In this document: positions 8,301-16,859 of the stretch, one piece after another
Layout: each line of letters begins with the position of its first letter
How positions within the stretch are numbered: the stretch's first letter is position 1
Program-made: the position numbers and the translations under genes
NCBI RefSeq assembly: GCF_001543145.1
Contig: NZ_CP014160.1
Span: forward strand, 1,674,001-1,738,000
Direction: 5' to 3'
Source: Aerococcus sanguinicola
Lineage (GTDB): Bacteria; Bacillota; Bacilli; Lactobacillales; Aerococcaceae
DNA: 64,000 nucleotides
Notes under the pieces: generated by a model
Told to the model about the DNA's origin: nothing
Databases searched by the model: none
Seen by the model: the letters and a program-made list of their open reading frames with translations, nothing else

Positions 8301-8944
8301 TGGGAGAAGAGATCTTCTTTAAAGATCCTAACCTAACGACGATTGACATAGCACAAGACCTCCTCGGTTGCCTATTGGTTAGCGACCTAGCAGAGGGCCG
8401 GACAGCAGGGTGGATCGTGGAAACGGAGGCCTATTTGGGTCATAATGACCGAGCAGCCCATGTTTATGGAGCTAAGCGGACAGCGCGCACAGAAGCCTTC
8501 TACCACGAGGCGGGCATCTTCTATATTTATAATATCCACGGCCAGTTATGTCTAAATATGATCACCCAGTCTCCAAGTATTCCACAAGGGGTCTTAATCC
8601 GTGCTCTGGAGCCAGCAGAAGGCCTTGACCTTATGACCGAGCGCCGGCAGAAAACAGGGCTTGAATTAGCGAATGGCCCGGGTAAGCTCTGCCAAGCGCT
8701 TGCAGTTGACAAGGCACGGGACTATGGCACATCAGTAGAAGAGGGCCCCCTCTATATAGACTTCGATCAGCGGCGCTATCCTCGACAAATTGCTTCATCG
8801 GCTAGGATCGGCATTCCTAATAAAGGGGACTGGACAGACAAGCACTTACGCTTTTATGTCGAGGGACACCCTGCTGTCTCCAAAATGCCCAAGCGTCAGT
8901 CCAACTTGGCCCAGGCCTGGAAAGAAGAATTGCCAAATAACTAA
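8300..8944 (+). CDS. mpg: DNA-3-methyladenine glycosylase (AAG/MPG family)
   Basis: This 214-residue monofunctional DNA glycosylase removes alkylated purines such as 3-methyladenine in base-excision repair. Family landmarks are IVETEAYLG with the catalytic Glu, the YxxYNIHGQLCLN-type segment, GVLIRALEP, and NGPGKLCQAL. The start is GTG at 8300, whose first base is the last base of the upstream TAG stop. There is no clear SD, so translational coupling is likely. The 3' end of the gene contains the -35 element of the valS leader promoter. Confidence 0.92.
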   Translation: MGEEIFFKDPNLTTIDIAQDLLGCLLVSDLAEGRTAGWIVETEAYLGHNDRAAHVYGAKRTARTEAFYHEAGIFYIYNIHGQLCLNMITQSPSIPQGVLIRALEPAEGLDLMTERRQKTGLELANGPGKLCQALAVDKARDYGTSVEEGPLYIDFDQRRYPRQIASSARIGIPNKGDWTDKHLRFYVEGHPAVSKMPKRQSNLAQAWKEELPNN

Positions 8945-8958
8945 AAAACTGTTACAAT
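8930..8958 (+). promoter_or_regulatory. Promoter of the valS T-box transcript
   Basis: TTGCCA (8930-8935), 17-base spacer, TACAAT (8953-8958) with an extended TGT before it. The -35 lies inside the last codons of mpg. Confidence 0.75.
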
Positions 8959-8964
8959 TTAGCG

Positions 8965-9175
8965 TAGTGATATGAAAAAAGTAATGCGCAAGAGGCCTTA
9001 AAATTATCTGTCCTAAGCGAGTGGGAGTTGGTGGGAAACCCATGGCAGAGCTTTAGGGTGTAGCTTGCAAACTGACAAATTTGTCCGGTTTAAGGCCGTT
9101 ATCTTCGAGTCAAAAAATTAGGTGGCACCGTGTAAACTTACACCCTATCCCTTTCGAGGGATGGGGTGTTTTTCC
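8965..9175 (+). ncRNA. T-box leader of valS
   Basis: A T-box riboswitch binds uncharged cognate tRNA and then prevents termination. Visible parts are the stem I apical region with AAGCGAGTGGGAGTTGG and GGGAAACCC (about 9014-9041), the T-box AGGTGGCACCG (9120-9130), and a terminator with arms ACACCCTATCCCT (9140-9152) and AGGGATGGGGTGT (9157-9169) plus a T-run. A valine codon is available in the expected zone: GTG (9058-9060) or GTA (9060-9062). The acceptor-pairing bulge reads TGGC rather than TGGT as in the leuS and pheS leaders here. Confidence 0.88.
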
Positions 9176-9231
9176 TTATGAAGGGACGCCTGCCTGTCGA
9201 AAAAGTTGTCAATTAAGAAAGGAAGTCTGTC

Positions 9232-11871
9232 ATGCAAGAAATTGATATGCCAACAAAGTACCAGCCCAATGAAGTTGAGGCTGGCCGTTATGACCAATGG
9301 CTGGATAGCAAGGTTTTTGAACCCAATGCCAATCCTGATGTAGAGCCTTATTCGATTGTGATCCCACCACCCAACGTGACGGGTAAACTCCACCTGGGCC
9401 ATGCTTGGGATGTGACTCTCCAAGATATGATTATCCGCCAGAAACGGATGCAAGGCTATGACACCTTGTGGCTACCTGGGATGGACCATGCCGGGATTGC
9501 TACCCAGGCTAAGGTCGAACAAAAATTGCGTGAGGAAGAAAATGTCTCTCGTTATGACCTAGGTCGGGAAGCCTTCATCGATAAGACCTGGGAGTGGAAG
9601 GAAGAATACGCTGAAACCATCCGTAAGCAATGGGCCAAGATGGGGATTTCGGTTGATTATGACCGCGAACGCTTTACCTTAGATGACGGTTTATCTGAAG
9701 CAGTTCGCAAGGTATTTGTGACCCTCTATGAGAAGGGATTGATCTACCGTGGCGAATATATTATCAACTGGGACCCGGTCTTCCAAACCGCTCTGTCCGA
9801 TATCGAAGTGGTCTATAAGGATGATGCGGGGGCCTTCTACCACCTGGAATATCCCTTGGCTGATGGCTCTGGCAGCCTCCGCCTAGCAACTACCCGTCCT
9901 GAAACCATGCTTGGGGATACGGCTGTAGCAGTCCACCCTGACGATGAACGCTATCAAGACTATATCGGTAAGACGGTGATTTTACCCTTAGTCGGGCGGG
10001 AAATTCCTGTAATCGCAGATAGCTATGTGGACCGGGAATTTGGGACCGGGGTGGTTAAGATTACACCTGCCCACGATCCGAATGACTTCGCAGTCGGCAA
10101 CCGCCACCAGCTGGAGCGGATTAATGTGATGAATGCCGATGGGACCATGAACGAAAAGGCTGGCAAGTACCAGGGCATGACCCGGGAAGAGTGTCGCAAG
10201 GCCATTGTTGAGGACCTTAAGGCGGATGGTAGCTTGGTTGAAATTGAAGAAATGGTCCACAGTGTGGGGCACTCCGAACGGTCAGATGCCGTTGTTGAAC
10301 CCCGCTTATCGACCCAATGGTTTGTGAAGATGGCGCCGCTGGCTGAGAAGGCCTTGGCTAACCAAAAAACGGAAGACCGCGTAGATTTCTACCCTCCACG
10401 TTTTGAACAAACCTTTACTTCTTGGATGGAGAATGTCCATGATTGGGTAATCTCACGGCAACTCTGGTGGGGCCACCAAATTCCAGCCTGGTACCACAAT
10501 GAAACAGGGAAAATCTATGTCGGCATGGAAGCTCCTGCTGACGAAGAAAACTGGACCCAGGATGAAGACGTCCTCGATACCTGGTTCTCCAGTGCGCTCT
10601 GGCCATTCTCTACCATGGGCTGGCCGGATGAAGAGGCAGCGGACTACCAACGCTACTTCCCAACCAACACCCTGGTAACAGGCTATGATATTATCTTCTT
10701 CTGGGTCAGCCGGATGATCTTCCAATCCCTGGAATTTACCGGTCGTCGTCCCTTCCAAAATGTCTTGATCCACGGCTTGATTCGCGATTCAGAAGGCCGC
10801 AAGATGTCCAAGTCTCTGGGCAATGGGGTTGACCCAATGGATGTGGTGGACCAATACGGAGCAGATGCCCTCCGCTGGTTCCTAGCCACTGGATCGACAC
10901 CTGGTCAGGATATCCGTTACTATCCAGAAAAACTAGAGGCTGCTTGGAACTTTATCAATAAGATTTGGAATGCCAGCCGTTATGCCCTGATGAACCTGGA
11001 TGGCCTCAGCTATGATGAAATCGATCTGAGCCAGGTGACGAATATTGTCGATAAGTGGATCCTGACCCGCTTAAATGAAACGATTGAAAAAGTCACCCGT
11101 AACTTCGATAACTTTGAATTCGGTGAAGCTGGACGCTCGCTCTACCACTTCATCTGGGATGACTTCTGTGACTGGTATATTGAAATGAGTAAGGAAGTCT
11201 TGAACGGCGATGACCAAGCCGCTAAGTTAACGACCCGGTCAGTTCTTGCCTATACCCTTGACCAAATCCTGCGCTTGCTCCATCCGATCATGCCTTTTGT
11301 TACGGAAGAAATCTGGCAAAATGTGCCCCATGAAGGTAGTAGCATCGTGACTGCAGCCTATCCCGAAGTTCAAGCGGATCAAATCGATAAAGAGGCAGCC
11401 AAGCAAATGGAGGCTTTAATCAGCCTTATCCGTGCGGTCCGCAATGCACGGAATGAGAACAATGTGGCGCCTTCTAAGGCGATCGATATCCAAATTAAGG
11501 CGGATAGTCCAGCCACTAAGGACATGTTAGAGGCTAATAGTGATTATCTGGACCGATTCCTGAACCCTGACCATCTTACCATTGCGACAGATCTAGAAGT
11601 CCCCGATAAGGCCATGACTCTCTTCTTCGATGCCGGTGAAGTCTACCTTCCTCTAGCTGGTTTCTTAAATCTCGACGAAGAAATTGCCCGTCTTGAAAAA
11701 GAAGCCGATAAATGGCGGGATGAAGTTGCCCGAGTTGAGAAAAAATTAGCCAACCAAGGCTTTGTCAATAATGCTCCTGAAGCAGTTGTCGCTAAGGAAC
11801 GGGAAAAAGGTAGCCAATACCAAGAAAAACTTCAAGCTACCCTGGAACGTATTGAAGATTTAAAAGCTTAG
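9232..11871 (+). CDS. valS: Valyl-tRNA synthetase
   Basis: This 879-residue class I synthetase charges tRNA-Val. The HIGH motif appears as [13 protein letters not shown] and the KMSKS motif as [11 protein letters not shown]. The editing (CP1) domain lies between them with [17 protein letters not shown]. The last ~65 residues form the charged coiled coil typical of ValRS ([15 protein letters not shown] and following). The first ATG at 9232 follows AAAGGAAG; a second in-frame ATG is five codons later. It is controlled by the upstream T-box and appears monocistronic, with a strong terminator after it. Confidence 0.97.
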   Translation: MQEIDMPTKYQPNEVEAGRYDQWLDSKVFEPNANPDVEPYSIVIPPPNVTGKLHLGHAWDVTLQDMIIRQKRMQGYDTLWLPGMDHAGIATQAKVEQKLREEENVSRYDLGREAFIDKTWEWKEEYAETIRKQWAKMGISVDYDRERFTLDDGLSEAVRKVFVTLYEKGLIYRGEYIINWDPVFQTALSDIEVVYKDDAGAFYHLEYPLADGSGSLRLATTRPETMLGDTAVAVHPDDERYQDYIGKTVILPLVGREIPVIADSYVDREFGTGVVKITPAHDPNDFAVGNRHQLERINVMNADGTMNEKAGKYQGMTREECRKAIVEDLKADGSLVEIEEMVHSVGHSERSDAVVEPRLSTQWFVKMAPLAEKALANQKTEDRVDFYPPRFEQTFTSWMENVHDWVISRQLWWGHQIPAWYHNETGKIYVGMEAPADEENWTQDEDVLDTWFSSALWPFSTMGWPDEEAADYQRYFPTNTLVTGYDIIFFWVSRMIFQSLEFTGRRPFQNVLIHGLIRDSEGRKMSKSLGNGVDPMDVVDQYGADALRWFLATGSTPGQDIRYYPEKLEAAWNFINKIWNASRYALMNLDGLSYDEIDLSQVTNIVDKWILTRLNETIEKVTRNFDNFEFGEAGRSLYHFIWDDFCDWYIEMSKEVLNGDDQAAKLTTRSVLAYTLDQILRLLHPIMPFVTEEIWQNVPHEGSSIVTAAYPEVQADQIDKEAAKQMEALISLIRAVRNARNENNVAPSKAIDIQIKADSPATKDMLEANSDYLDRFLNPDHLTIATDLEVPDKAMTLFFDAGEVYLPLAGFLNLDEEIARLEKEADKWRDEVARVEKKLANQGFVNNAPEAVVAKEREKGSQYQEKLQATLERIEDLKA

Positions 11872-11884
11872 CTTTATAATAACG

Positions 11885-11916
11885 AAAAGGCTGGGACAGA
11901 AGGTCCCGGCCTTTTC
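11885..11916 (+). terminator. Terminator of valS
   Basis: AAAAGGCTGGGA (11885-11896) pairs with TCCCGGCCTTTT (11904-11915). The GGCTGGGAC core recurs in several terminators of this window. Confidence 0.9.
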
Positions 11917-11941
11917 TATTAATACGCTTTATGGTAATTGA

Positions 11942-11969
11942 TTGACAAGCTAAAAAAGCTTAGTATAAA
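11942..11969 (+). promoter_or_regulatory. Promoter of the glmS ribozyme transcript
   Basis: A perfect TTGACA (11942-11947), 16-base spacer, TATAAA (11964-11969). Confidence 0.65.
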
Positions 11970-12002
11970 ATAGAAGGGATCTTCTAATTCATTTAAGGAA
12001 AT

Positions 12003-12150
12003 CCTATAGGGATAGCGCCAGGCCTAGGAATAGGTGACGAGGACTGAACTTATCGAATAATCGGCGGATGGTTCAGAGGCTGCATGGTCTATAGGCAGGC
12101 CCTCAAATACACAAGGGGCAGGCCAGATGCTGGAAGATCTAGTTATTCTA
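12003..12150 (+). ncRNA. glmS ribozyme (glucosamine-6-phosphate riboswitch)
   Basis: The conserved core is readable: AGCGCC at 12014-12019 with the expected self-cleavage point between A12014 and G12015, then GGTGACGAGGAC (12033-12044), TTATCGA (12050-12056) and TCGGCGGATGG (12061-12071), followed by further pairing segments and ACACAAGGGGC. On binding glucosamine 6-phosphate the ribozyme cuts its own mRNA and lowers GlmS output. It lies ~20 bases upstream of the glmS SD. The 3' limit is approximate. Confidence 0.92.
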
Positions 12151-12169
12151 TCTTTAGGAGGAAATTTAT

Positions 12170-13978
12170 ATGTGTGGAATTACTGGATTTATTGGTCAAG
12201 GGGACGTCACAGAGGCCCTCTTGAACGGACTAGAACGTCTGGAGTACAGAGGTTATGATTCAGCGGGGATTTTTACCGTTAATTCTCAAGGGCAAGGTCG
12301 GCTTTTTAAGGCAGCTGGACCGATCCAAGCCTTGCGGGATAAGGTCGAAGCTGACCCATCAGCAAGTGCTGGGATTGGGCATACCCGCTGGGCGACTCAT
12401 GGTGTGGCTAGCGAGGCCAATGCCCATCCCCACCAATCCGCGGATGGTCGTTTTAGCCTGGTCCATAATGGGGTAATTGAGAATTATCAGGAAGTCAAAG
12501 AAAAATATCTAGCAGATTATCCCTTTAAGAGCCAAACGGATACGGAAGTGGTCGTTGCACTGATCGCTTACTTCGCCGAGAAAGACCAACTTACTGGTCA
12601 GGAAGCCTTCCTGCGGGCCTTGAATGAAGTTGAGGGCTCTTATGCCTTTGTGCTCTTGGATAAAATGAATCCTGATCATTTGTACGCGGCTAAGAACAAA
12701 AGTCCACTCTTATTGGGGCTTGGTCAAGGCTTTAATTGCTTGGTTTCTGATGCTATGGCGGCCATTCAATTGACCGACCAATACCTAGAAATCCATGATG
12801 GAGAGGTCATTGACCTGGAAGCCGACGCCTACCATATCCAAGATGCGTCTGGTCAGCCAATCCAACGCCAAGCTTATACGGCCCGTCTCAATGCGGATGA
12901 TTTGGAGAAGGGGACCTATCCTTATTACATGCTTAAGGAAATCGACGAACAACCCGCAGTCCTACGTCGGATTGTCCAAGCCTACAGTGATGACCAGGGA
13001 AATTTAAACGTAGATCCTAATATTCTAGCGAAGATCCAAGCTTCCGACCGCCTCTATATCATTGCGGCGGGGACTTCGATGCACGCCGGTTTAATGGGCA
13101 AGGCCTTGATTGAATCCTTGGCTAAGATTCCGGTTGAGGTTTGTATCGCTTCGGAATTTGCCTATGCCCGCCCCTTATTGAGTGAGAAGCCTTACTTTAT
13201 CTATATCTCCCAATCTGGAGAAACTGCTGACTCCCGGCAAGTTTTGGTTCAGACCAATGAAGAAGGCTATCCTTCTTTAACGATTACCAATACGCCAGGG
13301 TCTACCTTGTCGCGTGAAGCAGACGATACCCTCCTCCTCCATGCGGGACCAGAAATCGCGGTTGCTTCGACTAAGGCTTACACAGCGCAAATGGCGGTAT
13401 TGGCCATTCTTGCCGGTGCCTTGGCCCAAGCAAAAGGCGAAAAGCTCGCCTTCGATATGAAGCAGGAATTGGGGCGGGTAGCCCAGGCCATGGAAGCAGC
13501 TGTGAGTGAAAAAGATCGCTGCCATGACCTAGCCCGTCAGTATTTTGCTGACCAATCGACTGCCTTTTATATTGGGCGGTCATTGGACTATTACTCTAGC
13601 TTGGAAGCAGCCCTTAAATTAAAAGAAATTTCTTATATCCAAGCAGAGGGCTTTGCTGCTGGTGAATTGAAGCATGGGACTATCGCTTTAATTGAAGAAG
13701 GGACGCCGGTCATTGCGCTGATTACTCAAGAGAAGACGGCTGCAATGGTGCGGAGTAATGTGGAGGAAGTCCGCTCGCGCGGGGCTCAAGTTATCCATAT
13801 TGCCAGCGAAAATTGCCAAAGACCGGGGGACCAATTGCTGGTGATGCAGGTAGAAGAGTGTCTCTTGCCGCTGGTGAGCATCGTCTACGCTCAACTTCTC
13901 GCTTACTACGCCACGATTGAACGGGGCTATGATGTGGATAAACCAAGAAACTTAGCCAAATCCGTAACCGTCGAATAG
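12170..13978 (+). CDS. glmS: Glutamine--fructose-6-phosphate aminotransferase (isomerizing)
   Basis: This 602-residue enzyme makes glucosamine 6-phosphate from fructose 6-phosphate and glutamine, the entry step to UDP-GlcNAc and peptidoglycan. The N-terminal glutaminase domain starts MCGITGFIG with nucleophile Cys2 and has GHTRWATHG. Two SIS sugar-isomerase domains follow (AAGTSMHAG and SQSGETADS in the first; ELKHGTIALIEEGTPV in the second). The C-terminus ends DKPRNLAKSVTVE, the usual catalytic tail. The start follows TAGGAGGA. Expression should be controlled by the glmS ribozyme directly upstream. Confidence 0.97.
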   Translation: MCGITGFIGQGDVTEALLNGLERLEYRGYDSAGIFTVNSQGQGRLFKAAGPIQALRDKVEADPSASAGIGHTRWATHGVASEANAHPHQSADGRFSLVHNGVIENYQEVKEKYLADYPFKSQTDTEVVVALIAYFAEKDQLTGQEAFLRALNEVEGSYAFVLLDKMNPDHLYAAKNKSPLLLGLGQGFNCLVSDAMAAIQLTDQYLEIHDGEVIDLEADAYHIQDASGQPIQRQAYTARLNADDLEKGTYPYYMLKEIDEQPAVLRRIVQAYSDDQGNLNVDPNILAKIQASDRLYIIAAGTSMHAGLMGKALIESLAKIPVEVCIASEFAYARPLLSEKPYFIYISQSGETADSRQVLVQTNEEGYPSLTITNTPGSTLSREADDTLLLHAGPEIAVASTKAYTAQMAVLAILAGALAQAKGEKLAFDMKQELGRVAQAMEAAVSEKDRCHDLARQYFADQSTAFYIGRSLDYYSSLEAALKLKEISYIQAEGFAAGELKHGTIALIEEGTPVIALITQEKTAAMVRSNVEEVRSRGAQVIHIASENCQRPGDQLLVMQVEECLLPLVSIVYAQLLAYYATIERGYDVDKPRNLAKSVTVE

Positions 13979-14000
13979 GCGAATTAGCTATAAAATTAGA

Positions 14001-14045
14001 AAAAGCCGCAGGAAAGGGCTTAGTACCTTCTCCTGCGGCCTTTTT
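14001..14045 (+). terminator. Terminator of glmS
   Basis: GCCGCAGGA (14005-14013) pairs with TCCTGCGGC (14031-14039), followed by five T. Confidence 0.9.
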
Positions 14046-14052
14046 GGGCATA

Positions 14053-14088
14053 AAAACGAGGCTGGGACAAAAGTTCCAGCCTCGTTTT
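14053..14088. terminator. Bidirectional terminator-like hairpin
   Basis: AAAACGAGGCTGGGA (14053-14067) and TTCCAGCCTCGTTTT (14074-14088) pair with one wobble; A/T tracts on both sides suit the convergent glmS and csp genes. It also marks the left edge of repeat copy A. Confidence 0.8.
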
Positions 14089-14231
14089 AAAAAGCGAATA
14101 TTTTTCAAAAACGTGTTCCAAAAGTCAGGCCTGACATCCACTTCACGAACTATGTCCAATCGTTTACCAACGATTTCCCATAGTTCGTTCCAGTGGTTCA
14201 GGCCTGATCGAATTTTGCCACACTCTCTTTT
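14089..14231. repeat. Palindromic intergenic repeat, copy A
   Basis: This non-coding element between convergent glmS and csp shares an identical 89-base block (14100-14188) with a second copy at 34636-34724, plus similar flanks. Nested inverted repeats are visible: a 10-base palindrome TCAGGCCTGA near each end, ACGAACTATG against CATAGTTCGT, and AATCGTT against AACGATT around a short loop. The right end reads CACACTCTCTTTT in both copies. It has the look of a non-autonomous palindromic or MITE-like element; no transposase is nearby. Confidence 0.85.
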
Positions 14232-14237
14232 GAAGAA

Positions 14238-14438
14238 TTATAATTTGTTGACATTAGCCGCTTGTGGGCCACGGTCGCTTTCTTCAATTTCAAATTCAAC
14301 AGATTGACCTTCTTCAAGTGTTTTGAAGCCTTCATCGTTGATAGCTGAGAAGTGTACGAAGACATCGTCAGCACCTTCACGTTCGATGAAGCCAAAACCT
14401 TTTGCTGGGTTAAACCATTTAACTGTTCCTTGTTCCAT
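14238..14438 (-). CDS. Cold-shock protein (CspA family)
   Basis: This 66-residue RNA/DNA-binding protein consists of one cold-shock domain: [20 protein letters not shown] with RNP1 (KGFGFI) and RNP2 (VFVHF). It acts as an RNA chaperone. The start is the ATG at 14438, which gives the canonical N-terminus; an upstream in-frame extension of 11 codons would not resemble the family. The promoter lies ~120 bases upstream, so the mRNA has a long leader, as is usual for cold-induced csp genes. Confidence 0.95.
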   Translation of the reverse strand: MEQGTVKWFNPAKGFGFIEREGADDVFVHFSAINDEGFKTLEEGQSVEFEIEESDRGPQAANVNKL

Positions 14439-14562
14439 AATGTATAAAATCCTCCCTGTGCCTTGGCACAATAAAATATTTAGTGAAGCTTAAGAGGAAA
14501 AATTAGCCGTTTTAATGCTAGTTAAAACTTTTAAATTAAAATCCTAAAGGTCACTGACTAGT

Positions 14563-14591
14563 ATTATATCAGTAGTTTATAAGTTGGGCAA
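14563..14591 (-). promoter_or_regulatory. Promoter of the cold-shock gene
   Basis: Read on the minus strand: TTGCCC (14591-14586), 17-base spacer, TATAAT (14568-14563), with TGA directly before it as an extended -10. The implied 5' UTR is about 118 bases. Confidence 0.75.
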
Positions 14592-14618
14592 ATCATAAGA
14601 CTCCAATTTAGACTTATT

Positions 14619-15317
14619 TTAAAAAATACCGAACTCGCGTAGGCTGACAAAGTCTTCGCTCCCTACCACGATATGGTCGAGTAGGTCAATGCCTAGTAAG
14701 CTGCCGCAGTCTAGGAGTCGCTGGGTAAAATCGATATCAGCCTGGGAAGGAGAGGGGTTGCCTGAAGGATGGTTATGGCCAACGATAATGCGGGCTGCGC
14801 AGCAGCGAACGGCTGCGTGGTAGATTTCTCGGGGGTGGGCCACGCTCATGATTAAGGAACCAATAAAGATGGTCTGCTGACGGATTACTTCATGCTTAGT
14901 ATTGAGAAAGAGGACCAAGACATGTTCTTGTTTGTAGTGGCGCATCTCATTGAGCAACCAGTTGCCTGCCTCCTGGCTAGAACCAATCTGACCAAATTTT
15001 GGACACTGGGCTTGATTGACCCGCTTGCCAAATTCAAGAGCGGCCAGGAGTTCGGCCGCCTTGGCTTGGCCAATGCCAGGAATCTTAGTGAGCTCCTCGA
15101 TGGACGCATAGCGCAGGTCATAGAGGTTCTCGTAATACTTTAGGACGCGCACGGCTAGGTCTAGGACCGAGGCTTGGCGGCTTCCTGTTCTTAAGAGGAT
15201 AGCCAACAATTCATAATTGGCGAGGCGTTCAGCTCCACCAGCAATCAGTCGTTCACGGGGCCGGGATTCTTTATCAAGGTCTTTGAATTGAAGAATGAGG
15301 GGTAAATTATCTGTCAT
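14619..15317 (-). CDS. radC: RadC / JAB-domain protein
   Basis: This 232-residue protein has an N-terminal helix-hairpin-helix region (ELTKIPGIGQAKAAELLAAL) and a C-terminal JAB/JAMM metalloprotease-like domain with the metal motif HNHPSGNPSPSQAD. The family was once linked to DNA repair, but that role is not established; peptidase or nuclease functions have been proposed. The start follows a GGAGGCAG-type SD. It lies upstream of the csp promoter and downstream of the next minus-strand unit's terminator, so it is probably transcribed separately. Confidence 0.93.
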   Translation of the reverse strand: MTDNLPLILQFKDLDKESRPRERLIAGGAERLANYELLAILLRTGSRQASVLDLAVRVLKYYENLYDLRYASIEELTKIPGIGQAKAAELLAALEFGKRVNQAQCPKFGQIGSSQEAGNWLLNEMRHYKQEHVLVLFLNTKHEVIRQQTIFIGSLIMSVAHPREIYHAAVRCCAARIIVGHNHPSGNPSPSQADIDFTQRLLDCGSLLGIDLLDHIVVGSEDFVSLREFGIF

Positions 15318-15386
15318 TTTTCTGCCTCCTTATAGATATATAAACCATCGATCGACTAATTCATTAAGTGAGATATTAAAAAGATA

Positions 15387-15420
15387 AAAACAAAAATCCC
15401 CTCAGCTATGACTGAGGAGA
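15387..15420 (-). terminator. Terminator of the mnmM / membrane protein unit
   Basis: On the minus strand TCTCCTCAG pairs with CTGAGGGGA around a short loop and is followed by TTTTTGTTTTT (15396-15386). Confidence 0.85.
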
Positions 15421-15431
15421 CCCAAAACTTT

Positions 15432-16112
15432 TTATTGATTAGCAGTTCTCTTTTTGAGAGCCTGCTTGTGGTCGTACTGGATAAGGAGGGCGAGAAGATA
15501 GGCGATGAGGATAAACCAAGCGCCTTGAGGAAGAAGAAAGCTAGCCAGGATCAAACTCGCGATGAGGCTAAGAATGCCCAAGAATCGATAGAAGCTCTTT
15601 TCACCAGAAAAGATAGGATCGTGGACTTCCGAGCGCGTGAAGAGGGCAGCCAGGCCTAGAAAGAGGGCGAGGTAGAAAGCGGTGTATTGGTGGCTAACTA
15701 GCTGGCTATTCGTATAGAGAATAAGGTAAGTATAGATGATGAGGCTACCGACATAGGCCAGGTGGGGCATTAACTTGACCAGTTTATGGCTGAGCAGGCT
15801 GGAGTGGACTAAAAGGTAGGAGAGGATGAGGAGGCGAGGAACCGGCCAACCAAATTCAAAATAGGCCAGGATGAAGAGCAGCCAGACAAGAACTTCAGTA
15901 AGGAGGAGGCCTTTGATGTTCTTGACTAGACTAAGTTCTTTACCGTCTGTAAAACAATAGAAAAGTTCGGTTAAGAGCCATTGAAAGGGCAAAATCACGG
16001 CCCAGGCTTGCCAGCGCCACTGGTCCACTTGGAAGGCCAGGATTAGGGCTGATAGACTGGCTAAATGCAAGCTATAGACCTTAAAATTGGCTAGCTTTTT
16101 AATGGTTGTCAT
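15432..16112 (-). CDS. Uncharacterised multi-spanning membrane protein
   Basis: This 226-residue protein has about seven hydrophobic segments and a basic C-terminal tail (KQALKKRTANQ). I do not recognise a family; there are no conserved charged residues inside the membrane segments that would suggest a transporter or enzyme. The start is the ATG at 16112 because AGGAGG lies eight bases before it; an earlier in-frame ATG at 16136 lacks an SD. It overlaps the end of the upstream methyltransferase gene by 14 bases and shares its terminator, so the two are co-transcribed. Confidence 0.75.
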   Translation of the reverse strand: MTTIKKLANFKVYSLHLASLSALILAFQVDQWRWQAWAVILPFQWLLTELFYCFTDGKELSLVKNIKGLLLTEVLVWLLFILAYFEFGWPVPRLLILSYLLVHSSLLSHKLVKLMPHLAYVGSLIIYTYLILYTNSQLVSHQYTAFYLALFLGLAALFTRSEVHDPIFSGEKSFYRFLGILSLIASLILASFLLPQGAWFILIAYLLALLIQYDHKQALKKRTANQ

Positions 16113-16683
16113 GCGCACTTCCTCCTCTCTTTTCAATAATGATCAGGCGAGGTGGGAGATTGCGTTGGTTAATGAACTGGACTTGGCTAATATTGAAAGC
16201 CTCCTGGGGATACTGGCTTAGGTGTTGGCAGACCGTCTCATATTCTTCCATACCTCCTGGGTGTCCTAGGTAGGCGGCGACAAGAATCTTAGCCCCTGCT
16301 TTAAGATACTGGCAACATTGGTCCAAGGCTTGACAAGTTGATTGGCCCTGCGTGATAATGGCCTTGTCCGCACCGGGCAGGTAGCCTAGGTTAAAGCAAG
16401 CTAGATCGATTGCAAGCCCTTCTGGCAAATACTGGTCCAAGCAGGCATGGTCCGCTTGGATGAGAGTCACTTGCTGGTCCAACGCTTCTTTCTCTAAGCG
16501 TTCTTGGCTGCGCTGGATCGCCTCAGCTTGGATATCGAAGGCATAGACCATACCTTCTTGGCCAACTAAACGGGCTAAAAAGGCAGTATCTTGGCCTGTT
16601 CCAGCGGTGCCATCGAGCGCTGTCATACCGGGACTCAGGCTCTCTTCTATGATGTGGTGGTAGATTTGGATAATATTATGCAT
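16099..16683 (-). CDS. mnmM: Class I SAM-dependent methyltransferase, YtqB/MnmM type
   Basis: This 194-residue protein belongs to the YtqB family (PF06962). Motifs visible are the SAM-binding LDGTAGTGQDTAFLA, acidic FDIQ, NLGYLPGADKAIIT, and HPGGMEEYE. YtqB of Bacillus was reported to be MnmM, which methylates nm5s2U34 to mnm5s2U in certain tRNAs; that function is taken from the family. ATG at 16683 is preferred, since GAGGT lies upstream at normal spacing, over an in-frame TTG 11 codons earlier. It is co-transcribed with the overlapping membrane protein gene. Confidence 0.85.
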   Translation of the reverse strand: MHNIIQIYHHIIEESLSPGMTALDGTAGTGQDTAFLARLVGQEGMVYAFDIQAEAIQRSQERLEKEALDQQVTLIQADHACLDQYLPEGLAIDLACFNLGYLPGADKAIITQGQSTCQALDQCCQYLKAGAKILVAAYLGHPGGMEEYETVCQHLSQYPQEAFNISQVQFINQRNLPPRLIIIEKRGGSAHDNH

Positions 16684-16747
16684 GAATTGCAACCTCGATT
16701 CTAAATTGGAGTTCAAAGCTTAGGCTTATTATAGCATTTCCTCCTAG

Positions 16748-16764
16748 ATTACAAAAAGGTTACA
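16748..16764 (-). promoter_or_regulatory. WalR-box-like site upstream of the glucosaminidase gene
   Basis: On the minus strand the sequence is TGTAAC, five bases, TGTAAT. This fits the WalR consensus TGTWAH-N5-TGTWAH exactly. WalRK controls cell-wall hydrolase genes in Firmicutes. A TATAAT (16820-16825) lies downstream. Binding is inference. Confidence 0.6.
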
Positions 16765-16859
16765 AATATTAAAAGTCCATACTTTTATAAAATTCACCCC
16801 ATTTTAGCTAGATTTGAATTATAATAGAAACAAGTAAATTTAAACAGGAGGCTGACACG

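Noticed and set aside
14044..14307. Open frame of 87 codons across repeat copy A
   Set aside because: It spans a terminator, the palindromic repeat and antisense csp; no SD.
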